In this document: piece by piece, positions 1 to 10,800 of the stretch | Numbering within the stretch: position 1 is the first letter of the stretch | Layout of the letters: each line of letters opens with the position of its first letter | Origin: Aquificales bacterium | Lineage (GTDB): Bacteria; Aquificota; Aquificia; Aquificales; QOAS01 | Direction: 5' to 3' | Length of the DNA: 42,738 nt | Assembly: GCA_012962155.1 (NCBI GenBank) | Contig: DTXZ01000004.1 | Span: 1-42,738, forward strand | Program-made: the position numbers and the translations under genes | Notes under the pieces: generated by a model | The model's input: only the letters and a program-made list of their open reading frames with translations | Database searches by the model: none | What the model was told of the DNA's origin: nothing

Positions 1-1119
1 GCGGAGCTGGATAGGCTCAAAGAGGAAAAAATCAAGCAGGGTGTGGATGTTATAGACTTGGGAGTTGGAGACCCCGACCTTCCCACTCCTAAGGAAATTA
101 TAGAAGCGGGACAAAAAGCCTGCGAAGACCCCGCCAATCACAGATACCCGTCCTACAAAGGTCTCCCCGCCTTTAGAAAAGCGGTAGCCCAGTGGTATAA
201 GGAACGTTTTAATGTAGAGCTTGACCCCGATAAAGAAGTTGTTACCCTTATAGGTTCAAAAGAGGGTATAGCCCACTTTCCCTTGGCGTTTGTAGACGCC
301 TGCGATATAGTGATAGTTCCCGAACCCGCCTATCCCGTTTACAAAATAGGAACAATTTTTGCCGGAGGGATACCCTATACCGTCCCTCTAAAGGAGGAAA
401 ATAAATTTCTAATAAACCTTGACACTATTCCCGAGCAGATTGCCAAAAGGGCAAAAATAATTTGGGTAAATTACCCCAACAACCCCACTTCCGCCACCGC
501 TACCCGTGAATTCTACGAAAAGCTTATAGATTGGGCTAAAACTTATAACGTAATAGTGGCTTCCGACTTGGCATACTCCGAGATTTACTACGATGAAAAC
601 GATAAACCTCTCTCCATTTTGCAGATACCCGGTGCTAAAGATGTGGCAATAGAATTTCATTCCCTCTCTAAAACCTACAACATGACTGGTTGGCGTATAG
701 GAATGGCGGTCGGTAACGAAGAGTTGGTCCAAGGTCTCGGGAAGGTAAAAACCAACGTAGATAGCGGACAGTTCAATGCGGTTCAAATAGCGGGAATAGA
801 AGCCCTCAAAAACAGCGAAAAATACAGAAAACAAATAATTCCGATTTATGAAGAAAGAAGAAGGGTTATGACCGAAGCGTTGGAAAAAATCGGGTTAAAA
901 CCGTTTAAGTCCAATGCAACCTTTTACCTTTGGGTAAAAGTTCCCGAAGGGTACACCTCCGCGGAATTTACAAAACTACTTCTGGACAAAGCGGGTATAG
1001 TAGTTACCCCTGGAAACGGTTTCGGAGAAGCGGGTGAGGGATACTTCAGGATTTCATTAACCGTTCCCACCGAAAGACTACTGGAAGCGGCGGAAAGAAT
1101 TAAAAACCTAGTTCTGTAA
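1..1119 (+). CDS. dapL: PLP-dependent class I aminotransferase, LL-diaminopimelate aminotransferase-like; 5' end lies outside the window
   Basis: Frame is open from base 1 (AELDRLKEEKIKQGVDVIDLGVGDPDLPTP...), with no stop before the GTG at 43. PLP-lysine region SLSKTYNMTGWRIG and motif NYPNNPTSA are present. Confidence 0.8.
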   Translation, partial: AELDRLKEEKIKQGVDVIDLGVGDPDLPTPKEIIEAGQKACEDPANHRYPSYKGLPAFRKAVAQWYKERFNVELDPDKEVVTLIGSKEGIAHFPLAFVDACDIVIVPEPAYPVYKIGTIFAGGIPYTVPLKEENKFLINLDTIPEQIAKRAKIIWVNYPNNPTSATATREFYEKLIDWAKTYNVIVASDLAYSEIYYDENDKPLSILQIPGAKDVAIEFHSLSKTYNMTGWRIGMAVGNEELVQGLGKVKTNVDSGQFNAVQIAGIEALKNSEKYRKQIIPIYEERRRVMTEALEKIGLKPFKSNATFYLWVKVPEGYTSAEFTKLLLDKAGIVVTPGNGFGEAGEGYFRISLTVPTERLLEAAERIKNLVL

Positions 1120-1170
1120 TTTTTCCCTTTCACCTTTTTGGTGTACTCTTGGGGAAAATAATTCCCTTTA

Positions 1171-2613
1171 ATGGTTAACGAAATTATCAAACTTCCCGCC
1201 GTTCGGCTCAGGGAAGAAATAGCAAAAGGAAATATCTCCCCCACCGAAGTTGTTGAAACCTTTGCCAAAAGGATCCGGCAGGTTGAGGAAAAAATAAACG
1301 CCTTTGTAACCTTAATGGTGGAACAAGCTTACGATAAGGCCAAAAGGGTTAAGGGTGGAAAGCTCTTTGGAGTACCCATAGCGGTTAAAGATAACATACT
1401 CACCTACGGGGTTAAAACGACTTGTAGTTCCAAAATGCTTGAAAACTTCGTAGCCCCTTACGATGCAACGGTAAGCGAAAGGATAAAAAAAGAAGGGGCA
1501 ATAATTATCGGAAAAACCAATATGGACGAATTCGCAATGGGTTCTTCCACCGAGTATTCCGCTTTTGGACCGACCAAAAATCCCTGGGATTTGGAAAGGG
1601 TTCCCGGGGGCTCTTCGGGGGGGAGCGCCGCCGCGGTAGCATCCTTAATGGCACCCCTTTCCTTGGGTTCGGACACGGGAGGGTCTATCCGACAACCTGC
1701 TTCCTTTTGTGGAGTTATAGGATTAAAACCTACCTACGGTAGGGTTTCAAGGTATGGACTTGTAGCCTTTGCCAGTTCTTTAGACCAAATTGGACCCTTC
1801 GGAAGGTATACGGAAGATGTAGCCCTCCTTTTGGAAGTTATAAGCGGTAAAGACCCCAAAGACAGCACCTGTGCCGATAAACCGGTTCCCAACTTTGTAG
1901 AGGAGATAAAAAAACCTATAAAGGGATTAAAGGCGGGAATCCCCAAAGAAATATTTGACCTGGGACTCGGCGGTGAAGTTAGGGAAATATTTGAAAATTG
2001 GCTTGAAAAATTAAAAACCCAAGGTGTGGAATTAAAAACCGTAGAACTTCCTATGCTCAAGTATGCGATCCCCACTTATTATGTAATAGCAACTTCCGAA
2101 GCTTCTTCAAACCTCGCCAGGTATGACGGGGTCCGTTACGGCTACAGAACTCCCAAATATAAAGACTTGACCGAAATGTATACCAAAACCAGGGATGAGG
2201 GTTTTGGATCCGAAGTCAAAAGGAGAATAATGCTGGGAACTTTTGCGCTATCAACGGGATATTACGATGCTTACTACCTTAAGGCGAAAAAAATCCAAAG
2301 ACTCCTTTACAAGGACTTTGCGAGGGTATTTAAAGAGGTGGACGTAATCCTAACCCCTACAACCCCTACACCCGCTTTCAAATTCGGAGAAAAACTGAAC
2401 AACCCGATAGATATGTATCTGTCCGATATATTCACCGTTTCCGTAAACCTGGCAGGCCTTCCCGCGGTAAGCGTTCCCATAGGTCTTACCGCCAATAACT
2501 TACCCGTAGGAGGGCAGGTAATAGGAAAACCTTGGGAGGAAACCACCATATTAACCGTAGCCTACAACTGGGAAGAGATTTCTCAATTTCCCAGTTGGTT
2601 TCCCAATATCTAA
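1171..2613 (+). CDS. gatA: Aspartyl/glutamyl-tRNA(Asn/Gln) amidotransferase subunit A
   Basis: 480 aa. Amidase signature GGSSGGSAAAVA...LGSDTGGSIRQPASFCGVIGLKPTYGRVSRYGL. Confidence 0.95.
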   Translation: MVNEIIKLPAVRLREEIAKGNISPTEVVETFAKRIRQVEEKINAFVTLMVEQAYDKAKRVKGGKLFGVPIAVKDNILTYGVKTTCSSKMLENFVAPYDATVSERIKKEGAIIIGKTNMDEFAMGSSTEYSAFGPTKNPWDLERVPGGSSGGSAAAVASLMAPLSLGSDTGGSIRQPASFCGVIGLKPTYGRVSRYGLVAFASSLDQIGPFGRYTEDVALLLEVISGKDPKDSTCADKPVPNFVEEIKKPIKGLKAGIPKEIFDLGLGGEVREIFENWLEKLKTQGVELKTVELPMLKYAIPTYYVIATSEASSNLARYDGVRYGYRTPKYKDLTEMYTKTRDEGFGSEVKRRIMLGTFALSTGYYDAYYLKAKKIQRLLYKDFARVFKEVDVILTPTTPTPAFKFGEKLNNPIDMYLSDIFTVSVNLAGLPAVSVPIGLTANNLPVGGQVIGKPWEETTILTVAYNWEEISQFPSWFPNI

Positions 2614-2730
2614 TCTTTTTTTCAATTTTACAATAAAACTCATAGATAAATACGAGCCTCTTAAGTTTAATGCTTGGAAAACTCTCTTTAGTTAACATTG
2701 AATAAAAACTTTTATTTTTGGAGGTTTAAA

Positions 2731-5052
2731 ATGACAAAACCCGTAATTACCTGGACTAAGACCGACGAGGCTCCTCAGCTGGCAAGTTATTCTTTGCTGC
2801 CCATCGTTAAGGCTTTTACCAAAGATGCGGGCGTTGAAATTGATGTAAAAGATATTTCCTTGGCGGGAAGGGTTTTGGCCCAATTCGGTTACGAACCCGA
2901 CGACTTGGCCTACTTAGGAGAGCTCGTTTGGAAACCGGAATGCAATTTAATAAAACTCCCCAATATTTCCGCATCGGTTCCCCAGCTCATAGACACCGTT
3001 AGAGAACTCAAGAAGAGGGGATTTGACCTACCCGATTATCCCGAAGAACCCAAAACTCCCGAAGAGGAAGAAATTAAAAAGAAATACGACGCTTGCGTAG
3101 GTTCTGTAGTTAACCCCGTCATTAGGGCGGGTAACTCCATAAGAAAAATAGCCCAACCCGTTAAGGAATATGCAAAAAAACACCCCCACAAACTTAAACC
3201 TACCGACCCCCACCAGAAGTCCTACGTCGCCTATATGAAATCGGGTGACTTTTACGCACACGAAAAATCGGTGGTCCTTGAAAAAGATACCAAGCTCAAA
3301 TACGTTTTCGTGAACCCCAAAACCGGTGAGGAAATAGTTCTCAAAGAGATCCAAGGCGAAAAAGGAGACGTTATAGACGGAACTTGGATGAATAGAAAAG
3401 TCCTAAGGGAATTCTTTGAAGAGGTAATCCAAGACGCCAAAGAAAACGATATACTCTTCTCGCTTCACGTGAAGGCTACCATGATGAGAGTTTCCGACCC
3501 CGTAATATTCGGGGATGCCATAAGGGTTTACTACAAAAAATTGTGGGAAAAACACGGAGACCTTCTGGAGAAGATAGGGTTCAAACCCGAGAGGGGATTG
3601 GTAGACCTGGAAGAGAAAATGCAAAAACTCTCCCCCGAGGAGCAAGAGGCTATTAAGAAAACTATAGAGGAAATTTACAAAGAGAGACCCAGAATGTATA
3701 TGGTGGACTCCGACAGGGGTATAACCAACCTGCACAGACCCAACGATGTAATCATTGACGCATCCGTTCCCGCGGTAATCAAAAACGGTCTCCAAGGATG
3801 GGGTCCCCAAGGCGAAGAGGACGATGTAGTTATTACCGTTCCCGACAGAAGCTACTCTACTATGTACGACGAAATCGTTGAAGACATTAAAGTTAGGGGT
3901 CAGTTTGACCCTGCCGGTGTCGGTTCCGTTGAAAACATAGGTTTAATGGCTATAAAGGCGGAAGAATACGGTTCTCACGATAAGACCTTCTTTCCTCCCG
4001 AGGACGGAATTATTGAAATCCGCGACGAGGACGGCAACGTCCTTATGAAACACAGGGTCAACAAAGGCGATATTTACAGAAGCTGCCAAACAAAAGATGT
4101 TGCAATCAAAAACTGGATTGAGATAGCGGTTAAAAGGGCCAAGGAGGCCTCCCAAGAGTATAACGACAACGTTCCCATTGTTTTCTGGTTGGACAGAAGA
4201 AGGGCCCACGATAGAGAACTTATAAGAATTGTTAAACGCGAACTGCAAAGGTTGGAAAAGGAAGGAAAACTTGAGGGTGTTGACTGGTATATTATGCCCC
4301 CCAAAGATGCTATGAAATTCACCCTCAAACGCTTCAGGGAGGGTAAATACACAATCGCAGTTACCGGAAACGTTCTTAGGGACTATCTAACCGACCTGTT
4401 CCCCATAATAGAGGTTGGAACCTCGGCAAGGGCCCAATCTATAGTTCCCCTACTAAAGGGCGGAATACTCTTGGAAACCGGAGCGGGTGGTTCCGCACCC
4501 CGACATGTATCCCAGTTTCTAAAAGAAAGCCACCTAAGGTGGGACTCCTTGGGTGAATTCTTGGCGGTATACGAAGCTCTAATGCACGTATACAGAAACA
4601 ACCCCGAAAACAAAAAGGCTAAAGTTATCGCCGATGCGCTTTACAAAGCAATTTACAAATACCTAATGGAAGATAAAACTCCCAAAAGAAAAGTGGGTCA
4701 GCTAGACACCCGAGGTTCCCACTACTATCTGGCTAGATTTTGGGCGGAAGCCCTCGCCGAGCAAGGAGAGGATAAAGAACTGAAAGAAAAATTTGCTCCC
4801 GTTGCAAAAGAATTGGCCGAAAAAGAGGAGCAAATCCTTGAAGAGATAAGGGCTACCGAAGGAAAACCCGCGGGTATAGACGCTTGGTACTTCTTCGGGC
4901 TAAATCCCAACGACCCCGTTGAAAAACAAATTCTTGAAAAACTACCTCCCGAAAAACAGAAAGAAGTTATTGAACTCTACGAAAAAGTTGTATCCCTCAT
5001 GAGACCTTCTAAAACCTTCAACGCAATAATTGACAAGCTTTTAAATAACTAA
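2731..5052 (+). CDS. icd: Monomeric-type NADP-dependent isocitrate dehydrogenase
   Basis: GGAGG Shine-Dalgarno before ATG 2731 (the ORF track start at 2698 is upstream of it). Motifs MVDSDRGITNLHRPNDVIIDASVPA and IEVGTSARAQSIVPLLKGGILLETGAGGSAPRHVSQF...HLRWDSLGEF are typical of monomeric IDH. Confidence 0.93.
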   Translation: MTKPVITWTKTDEAPQLASYSLLPIVKAFTKDAGVEIDVKDISLAGRVLAQFGYEPDDLAYLGELVWKPECNLIKLPNISASVPQLIDTVRELKKRGFDLPDYPEEPKTPEEEEIKKKYDACVGSVVNPVIRAGNSIRKIAQPVKEYAKKHPHKLKPTDPHQKSYVAYMKSGDFYAHEKSVVLEKDTKLKYVFVNPKTGEEIVLKEIQGEKGDVIDGTWMNRKVLREFFEEVIQDAKENDILFSLHVKATMMRVSDPVIFGDAIRVYYKKLWEKHGDLLEKIGFKPERGLVDLEEKMQKLSPEEQEAIKKTIEEIYKERPRMYMVDSDRGITNLHRPNDVIIDASVPAVIKNGLQGWGPQGEEDDVVITVPDRSYSTMYDEIVEDIKVRGQFDPAGVGSVENIGLMAIKAEEYGSHDKTFFPPEDGIIEIRDEDGNVLMKHRVNKGDIYRSCQTKDVAIKNWIEIAVKRAKEASQEYNDNVPIVFWLDRRRAHDRELIRIVKRELQRLEKEGKLEGVDWYIMPPKDAMKFTLKRFREGKYTIAVTGNVLRDYLTDLFPIIEVGTSARAQSIVPLLKGGILLETGAGGSAPRHVSQFLKESHLRWDSLGEFLAVYEALMHVYRNNPENKKAKVIADALYKAIYKYLMEDKTPKRKVGQLDTRGSHYYLARFWAEALAEQGEDKELKEKFAPVAKELAEKEEQILEEIRATEGKPAGIDAWYFFGLNPNDPVEKQILEKLPPEKQKEVIELYEKVVSLMRPSKTFNAIIDKLLNN

Positions 5053-5140
5053 ATCCCCCTACATGTTTAATCTCTTTCTTTCTTCTCCCCTTTTTGGTAT
5101 AACTGCTTTTTTTTAATAAAAACCTACGGAGGTCTACATT

Positions 5141-7141
5141 ATGGCAAAGGGAACCGTTGCTTGGAAAATTATCAAAGAGCACCTCGTTCACGGTGAAATG
5201 GAACCGGGTAAAGAGATAGCCATTAGAATAGACCAAACCCTCACCCAAGACGCTACCGGAACTATGGCTTACCTTGAATTTGAGGCAATGGGAGTAGATG
5301 AGGTAAAAACTCCCGACCTATCGGTTTCTTATATAGACCACAACACCTTACAGCTTGACTTCCGAAACCCCGACGACCATGAGTATTTGAGAACCGTAGG
5401 AATGAAATATGGAATTTGGGTATCCAAACCCGGCAACGGTATCTGCCATCAAGTTCACCTAGAAAGGTTTGCCAAACCGGGAAAAACTTTGTTAGGTTCG
5501 GACTCCCACACTCCCACCGCCGGTGGGGCGGGAATGATAGCAATAGGTGCGGGAGGATTGGACGTAGCTGCCGCAATGGCGGGAGAGCCCTTCTACACCA
5601 AAATGCCCAAAATCGTTAAAGTTGAACTCAGGGGCAAACAACTTCCCCCATGGGTTTCCGCAAAGGACATAATCCTTGAAATGCTCCGCAGGCTTACCGT
5701 TAAAGGCGGGCTTATGAAAATTTTTGAATACGTCGGAGAGGGAATAAAGGCTCTATCCGTTCCCGAAAGGGCAACGATTACCAATATGGGTGCTGAATTG
5801 GGAGCTACCACATCAATATTCCCCTCCGATGAACTAACGTTGGACTTCTTCCGCAGGCAGGGAAGGGAACAAGATTGGATTGAACTCTTGCCCGACCCCG
5901 ATGCGGAGTATGACGAGGAAGTCATTATAAATCTTGATGAATTGGAACCTTTAATAGCTCAACCCCACTCGCCCGATAATGTTGTCCCCGTTAGGGAACT
6001 CCAAGGTAAGAGAATTAAAGTTAACCAAGTTGTTATAGGTTCCTGCACAAACTCCTCCTACAGAGACCTTAAGACTGTTGCAGAAATTCTCAAAGGCAAA
6101 AAAGTACACAGGGATGTATCCCTTATAATAGCCCCCGGTTCCAGACAGGTTTTGGAGCAAATCGCTAGGGACGGAACTTTGGCGGACCTAATTAATGCGG
6201 GAGCGAGGATTATTGAAACAGCATGCGGTCCTTGTATCGGTATGGGATGGGCACCTCCCTCCAAAGGTATATCGGTAAGGTCCTTTAATCGAAACTTCAA
6301 AGGCCGTTCCGGAACTCTGGACGCGGGGGTATACTTGGCATCTCCCGAAACTTGCGCGGCCGCGGCCCTGACCGGTTACATAACCGACCCCAGAACCCTT
6401 GGCGAACCCATTAGGGTAACCTTGCCCGAAAAATTCTTGCCTTACAATGATGCACTACTTATACCCCCTCTACCCAAAGGGGAAAGGGAAAAAGTAGAGA
6501 TAAGAAGGGGTCCCAACATAAAACCTCTACCCGAATTTGACGAAATGCCTGAGACTATTAAAGGAAAGGTAGAAATAAAAGTTGGAGATAACATAACAAC
6601 CGACCACATTATGCCCGCGGGAGCCAAAATCCTACCCCTAAGGTCCAACATTTACGAAATCTCCAAATACGTATACCACTACGTAGACGAAGGCTTTGCC
6701 CAAAGGGCTCTAAACAATAAAGAGCAAGGAATAGCCACCGTAATTGTAGGTGGAGAAAACTACGGACAAGGTTCTTCCAGGGAACACGCCGCATTGGCAC
6801 CTAGATACTTGGGGGTAAGGGCTGTAATTGCCAAATCCTTTGCCAGAATTCACCACCAAAACCTCTGCAACTTCGGAATACTGCCCCTGGAATTCGTAAA
6901 CCCCGCCGATTACGAGAAAATTGACCAAAACGATGAGATTGAAATCCCCAACGTAAGGGAACAACTCACCGCTTGTGTTAAAGAGGGCAAACCTATAAAG
7001 GTAACCGTTAAAAAACCTTCCGGAGATACCTTTGAAATAGAAACCACCGTTAATATAACCCCCAGACAATACGAACTCCTTATGGCAGGTGGACTGCTCA
7101 ATTACATAAAAAATAAGCAGAAGCAAGAAAAGACCAACTAA
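5141..7141 (+). CDS. Aconitate hydratase
   Basis: 666 aa. Fe-S cysteine motifs GSCTNSSYRDL and ACGPCIGMG, swivel-domain GGENYGQGSSREHAALAPRYLGVRAVIAKSFARIH. GGAGG SD upstream. Confidence 0.95.
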   Translation: MAKGTVAWKIIKEHLVHGEMEPGKEIAIRIDQTLTQDATGTMAYLEFEAMGVDEVKTPDLSVSYIDHNTLQLDFRNPDDHEYLRTVGMKYGIWVSKPGNGICHQVHLERFAKPGKTLLGSDSHTPTAGGAGMIAIGAGGLDVAAAMAGEPFYTKMPKIVKVELRGKQLPPWVSAKDIILEMLRRLTVKGGLMKIFEYVGEGIKALSVPERATITNMGAELGATTSIFPSDELTLDFFRRQGREQDWIELLPDPDAEYDEEVIINLDELEPLIAQPHSPDNVVPVRELQGKRIKVNQVVIGSCTNSSYRDLKTVAEILKGKKVHRDVSLIIAPGSRQVLEQIARDGTLADLINAGARIIETACGPCIGMGWAPPSKGISVRSFNRNFKGRSGTLDAGVYLASPETCAAAALTGYITDPRTLGEPIRVTLPEKFLPYNDALLIPPLPKGEREKVEIRRGPNIKPLPEFDEMPETIKGKVEIKVGDNITTDHIMPAGAKILPLRSNIYEISKYVYHYVDEGFAQRALNNKEQGIATVIVGGENYGQGSSREHAALAPRYLGVRAVIAKSFARIHHQNLCNFGILPLEFVNPADYEKIDQNDEIEIPNVREQLTACVKEGKPIKVTVKKPSGDTFEIETTVNITPRQYELLMAGGLLNYIKNKQKQEKTN

Positions 7142-7176
7142 TAAGTTTTCTTTCCTTTATCATTTAATCCCTTTTT

Positions 7177-7842
7177 ATGGGTTTTCCCATTTTTGTAACC
7201 GCAACCAATACCGGTATAGGTAAAACTTTTTTCTCTTACCTCTTATGTAGTTCCCTAAAGGATTTGGGTTACAAGGTTGGATATTGGAAACCGGTTGAAA
7301 CCGGTGCCAATCCTTACCCCCAGGATGCAAAACTTTTATCCGAGCTTCTAAACCAACCGCTGGAGGAGACGGTAACGTATACCTTTCAATTACCCCTTGC
7401 CCCCGCGGTGGCGGAAAAATACGAGGGAGAGAAAATAGAAATAGAAAGGTTAAAGGGGATTTACTATCAAAAGCTAAAAGCTTTTGACCTTCTTGTTATT
7501 GAAGGTGCGGGAGGATTGGCGGTTCCTATAAAAGGGAATTACACCTACGGAAACTTCGCCAAGGAACTTAACCTTTCCGTTTTAATAGTCAGTGATGCGA
7601 AACTGGGAACTATAAACTGCAGTTTTCTAACCGCCTTCTACGGTAAGTCTTTAAAATTGAACCTCATAGGATTTGTCTTTAACCGATTCACCGGTGAAGA
7701 CTTTTCCGAAAGAGATAACCCTTCGGTTGTAGAGAAATTAACCGGACTAAAGGTGTGGTTTAAAATTCCTAAAACCGACTTAAGGAATTACAAATTGGAA
7801 GAGGAAACTCTAAAAGAGTTTTTAAAGAAGATAAAAGGCTAA
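7177..7842 (+). CDS. bioD: ATP-dependent dethiobiotin synthetase
   Basis: 221 aa. VTATNTGIGKTFFSYLL P-loop, KPVETG, VIEGAGGLAVPI. Confidence 0.92.
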   Translation: MGFPIFVTATNTGIGKTFFSYLLCSSLKDLGYKVGYWKPVETGANPYPQDAKLLSELLNQPLEETVTYTFQLPLAPAVAEKYEGEKIEIERLKGIYYQKLKAFDLLVIEGAGGLAVPIKGNYTYGNFAKELNLSVLIVSDAKLGTINCSFLTAFYGKSLKLNLIGFVFNRFTGEDFSERDNPSVVEKLTGLKVWFKIPKTDLRNYKLEEETLKEFLKKIKG

Positions 7843-7843
7843 A

Positions 7844-10800
7844 TCAGGAAGCTTTTTGTTCCCCTTCTTCGGTAAAAAGCCGGTTTCCCACTTCTTGAGA
7901 TAGGGGTTCCACCTGCACTTTGCTGTATATCTCTTCTCCTGTTCCTACGGGAACTAGGTTACCGATTATAACATTTTCTTTTAGTCCTCTAAGTTCGTCA
8001 ATCTTACCTTCGCAAGCCGCATCGGTTAAAACTTTGGTGGTTTCTTGGAAAGATGCGGCGGATATCCAGGATTTGGTGTGGAGTGCCGCTTTGGTGATAC
8101 CGACCAGAACTGGTTCCGCTTTAGGGAGTTTTCCACCTACCTCTTTTATTCTCTTAATTTCTTCCTCAAAGTCCTCCTTATCCACAATTTCCCTAACGAT
8201 AAAGCGGGAATCTCCGGGGTCGGTAATCCTAACCTTTCTAAGCATTTGTCTAATAATGATCTCAAAGTGTTTATCGTGGATATCAACCCCTTGGAGTTTG
8301 TAAACCATTTGAATTTCCTTAATAAGGAACTTCTGTAGCTCTTCAACTCCCTTAATTCGCAAGATTTCGTGGGGATTGGGTGTCCCGTCGGTGAGGGGAT
8401 CTCCCGCCTGAACCCTATCTCCATCTTTGACTAGGAGCATTTTTCCTTTGGGAACAAAGTATTCCTTTTCCAAACCGGTTTCCCTGTTATAAACGACAAT
8501 CTTATAACCTTTAGAGGTCATTTGAACCCTTCCGTCAATTTCCGCTTTGGTTCTATCGGTAATAGGTGTTCCCTTTCTGACCATTTGTCCCGCTTTGACG
8601 AGGATAAGTTCGTCTTTTGCAACTTTGTGGCTCCAAGTTTGTTTAGTGAAGGGGTTGAAGATTATAATCTCGTCCGCATCCTCGTATATTTTAACTTCCC
8701 CGTCAATTTCGCTGAGAATTGCGGGGTTTTTGGGAGGTCTTGCCTCAAATAGCTCCTCAACCTTGGGCAGACCACCGACGATGTCTTTAACCTTAGCCGT
8801 TTCCTTGGGAAGTCTTGCCAAAATATCTCCGGGATAAACCTCTATATCCTCGGCAGGTTCAAGGTATTGGTGTTGAATTTCCGCACCTTCCGCTTCACTA
8901 CAAGTGGGGCAAGGTTTCCAAACCAACTTTAATTTATCCCTGGAAACCATAAGGGTTGCGTTAACGGGCAGGTCGTAAACGTATTCCTTACCATCTTCAC
9001 TGACGATAGTTAGCCTGGGGGTATGAAGCATCGCATCTTTGGGTTTCATAAAGCTGATAACGAGGGAGATCTTTCCGGTGATGGGGTCCCTCTCTTCTTT
9101 AATAGTTACGTCCTTAATAATATCGGTTAGTTGCAGTTTACCTTTAACCTCGGCAATAATAAATTCCGCAAAGGGGTTCCATTCCGCAATTTTAGTTCCT
9201 TTTGTAATTTCTCTATCCTCTTCCGCCAGGAGGATTGCCCCATGGGGAATGGGGTGTCTTTCCAAGATTCGGCCATTTCCCTTATCCACTATGTAAACCT
9301 GTGCCTGCTTGGAGGTAACAATTTTTCTTCCCGCCCGGTCTACAACATATTTGACATTGTGATATTTTAGGATTCCGTCGTTTTCCGCAATTAGTTCGCT
9401 CTTTATTTTTTCCGCTGTCGCCGCACCACCGATGTGGAATGTTCTCATGGTGAGCTGGGTTCCGGGCTCACCGATAGATTGAGCGGCGATAATACCTACC
9501 GCTTCACCGACCGCAACGGGTTTACGGTTGGAAAGGTCCATTCCGTAACATTTGGCACAAACACCGCCTTTAGCTTCGCAGGTGAGGACGCTCCTTACTT
9601 TCACCTTCTCAATACCAGCCTTTTGAATTTGTTCCGCCTTTTCGTCATCTATAAGTTCGCCCGCTTTTACTATTACTTCGCCCGTAATGGGGTCTTTCAC
9701 ATCCGCCGCGGCAACCCTTCCGAAAACCCTTTCCTTTATGGATACTTTTTCTTCTCCACCTTCAATAATGGGTTCGACTGTAATACCCTTAATGGTTCCA
9801 CAGTCTTCCGTAACGATTCTAACCTCTTGGGCTACGTCTACCAATCTACGGGTTAGGTAACCGGCTTGGGCGGTCTTTAGGGCGGTATCCGCCAATCCTT
9901 TACGGGCACCGTAGGTGGAGATGAAGTATTCCAAAACGGAAAGACCCTCTTTGAAGGAGGATATAATGGGAGTTTCAATAAATTCTCCCGAGTGCTTAGC
10001 CATAAGTCCACGGGTTCCCGCCAGCTGACGAACCTGGTCTTTGTTACCCCTCGCCCCCGAAATTGCCATCATGTATATGGAGTTGAAGGTTCCGGGGAAG
10101 GTTTTTCCGTTGTAAACAATTTCGGTCTGCTCGATTTCCTTAAACATTTCTTGGGTAATCTCTTCCGTGGCACGGGACCATATATCTATAATCCTGTTAT
10201 AACGCTCCTTGTTGGTAATAATTCCTTTTCTGTATTGTTCCCATATCTTTTCGGTTTCCAAAACAGCCCTTTCTACGATTTCCTTTTTCTTCTTGGGAAC
10301 CCTAATGTCGTCCATACCAATGGAAACCGCCGCTTTGGTGGAAAGCTCAAATCCTAGATTCTTTAGTCGGTCAAGAAAGTTAACCGTTTCCTCATTACCC
10401 ACAACTTTGTAAACGTCATATATGAGTTTCCCGAGGTTTTTCTTATTTAAAACTTGGTTTACAAAGCCCCTTTCTTTTCTATACTTTTCGGGGAGTATTT
10501 CATTAAACAGTATTCTCCCAACGGTCGTTTCTATAGTTTTTCCGTCAAACCTAACTTTGATTTTTGCATGAATGTCTACCTTACCGAGTTCCCATGCTTT
10601 AATCGCCTCTTCGGGAGAGGCAAAGAGTTTTCCTTCCCCGGGCCTACCCTCTATAACCTGGGTGATGTAATTGATACCAAGAATCATATCTTGGGAAGGC
10701 ATAGTTAGGGGTTTTCCGTGGGCGGGGGATAGCACCTGTTGGGTTGAAAGCATAAGGATATATGACTCCAATTGGGGTTCTATACCGAGGGGAACATGAA

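Noticed and set aside
7805-7823. AAACTC-TAAAA-GAGTTTTT hairpin at the end of bioD as an intrinsic terminator
   Set aside because: Only 6 bp, low GC, inside coding sequence, and on the rpoC side not followed by a T-tract.
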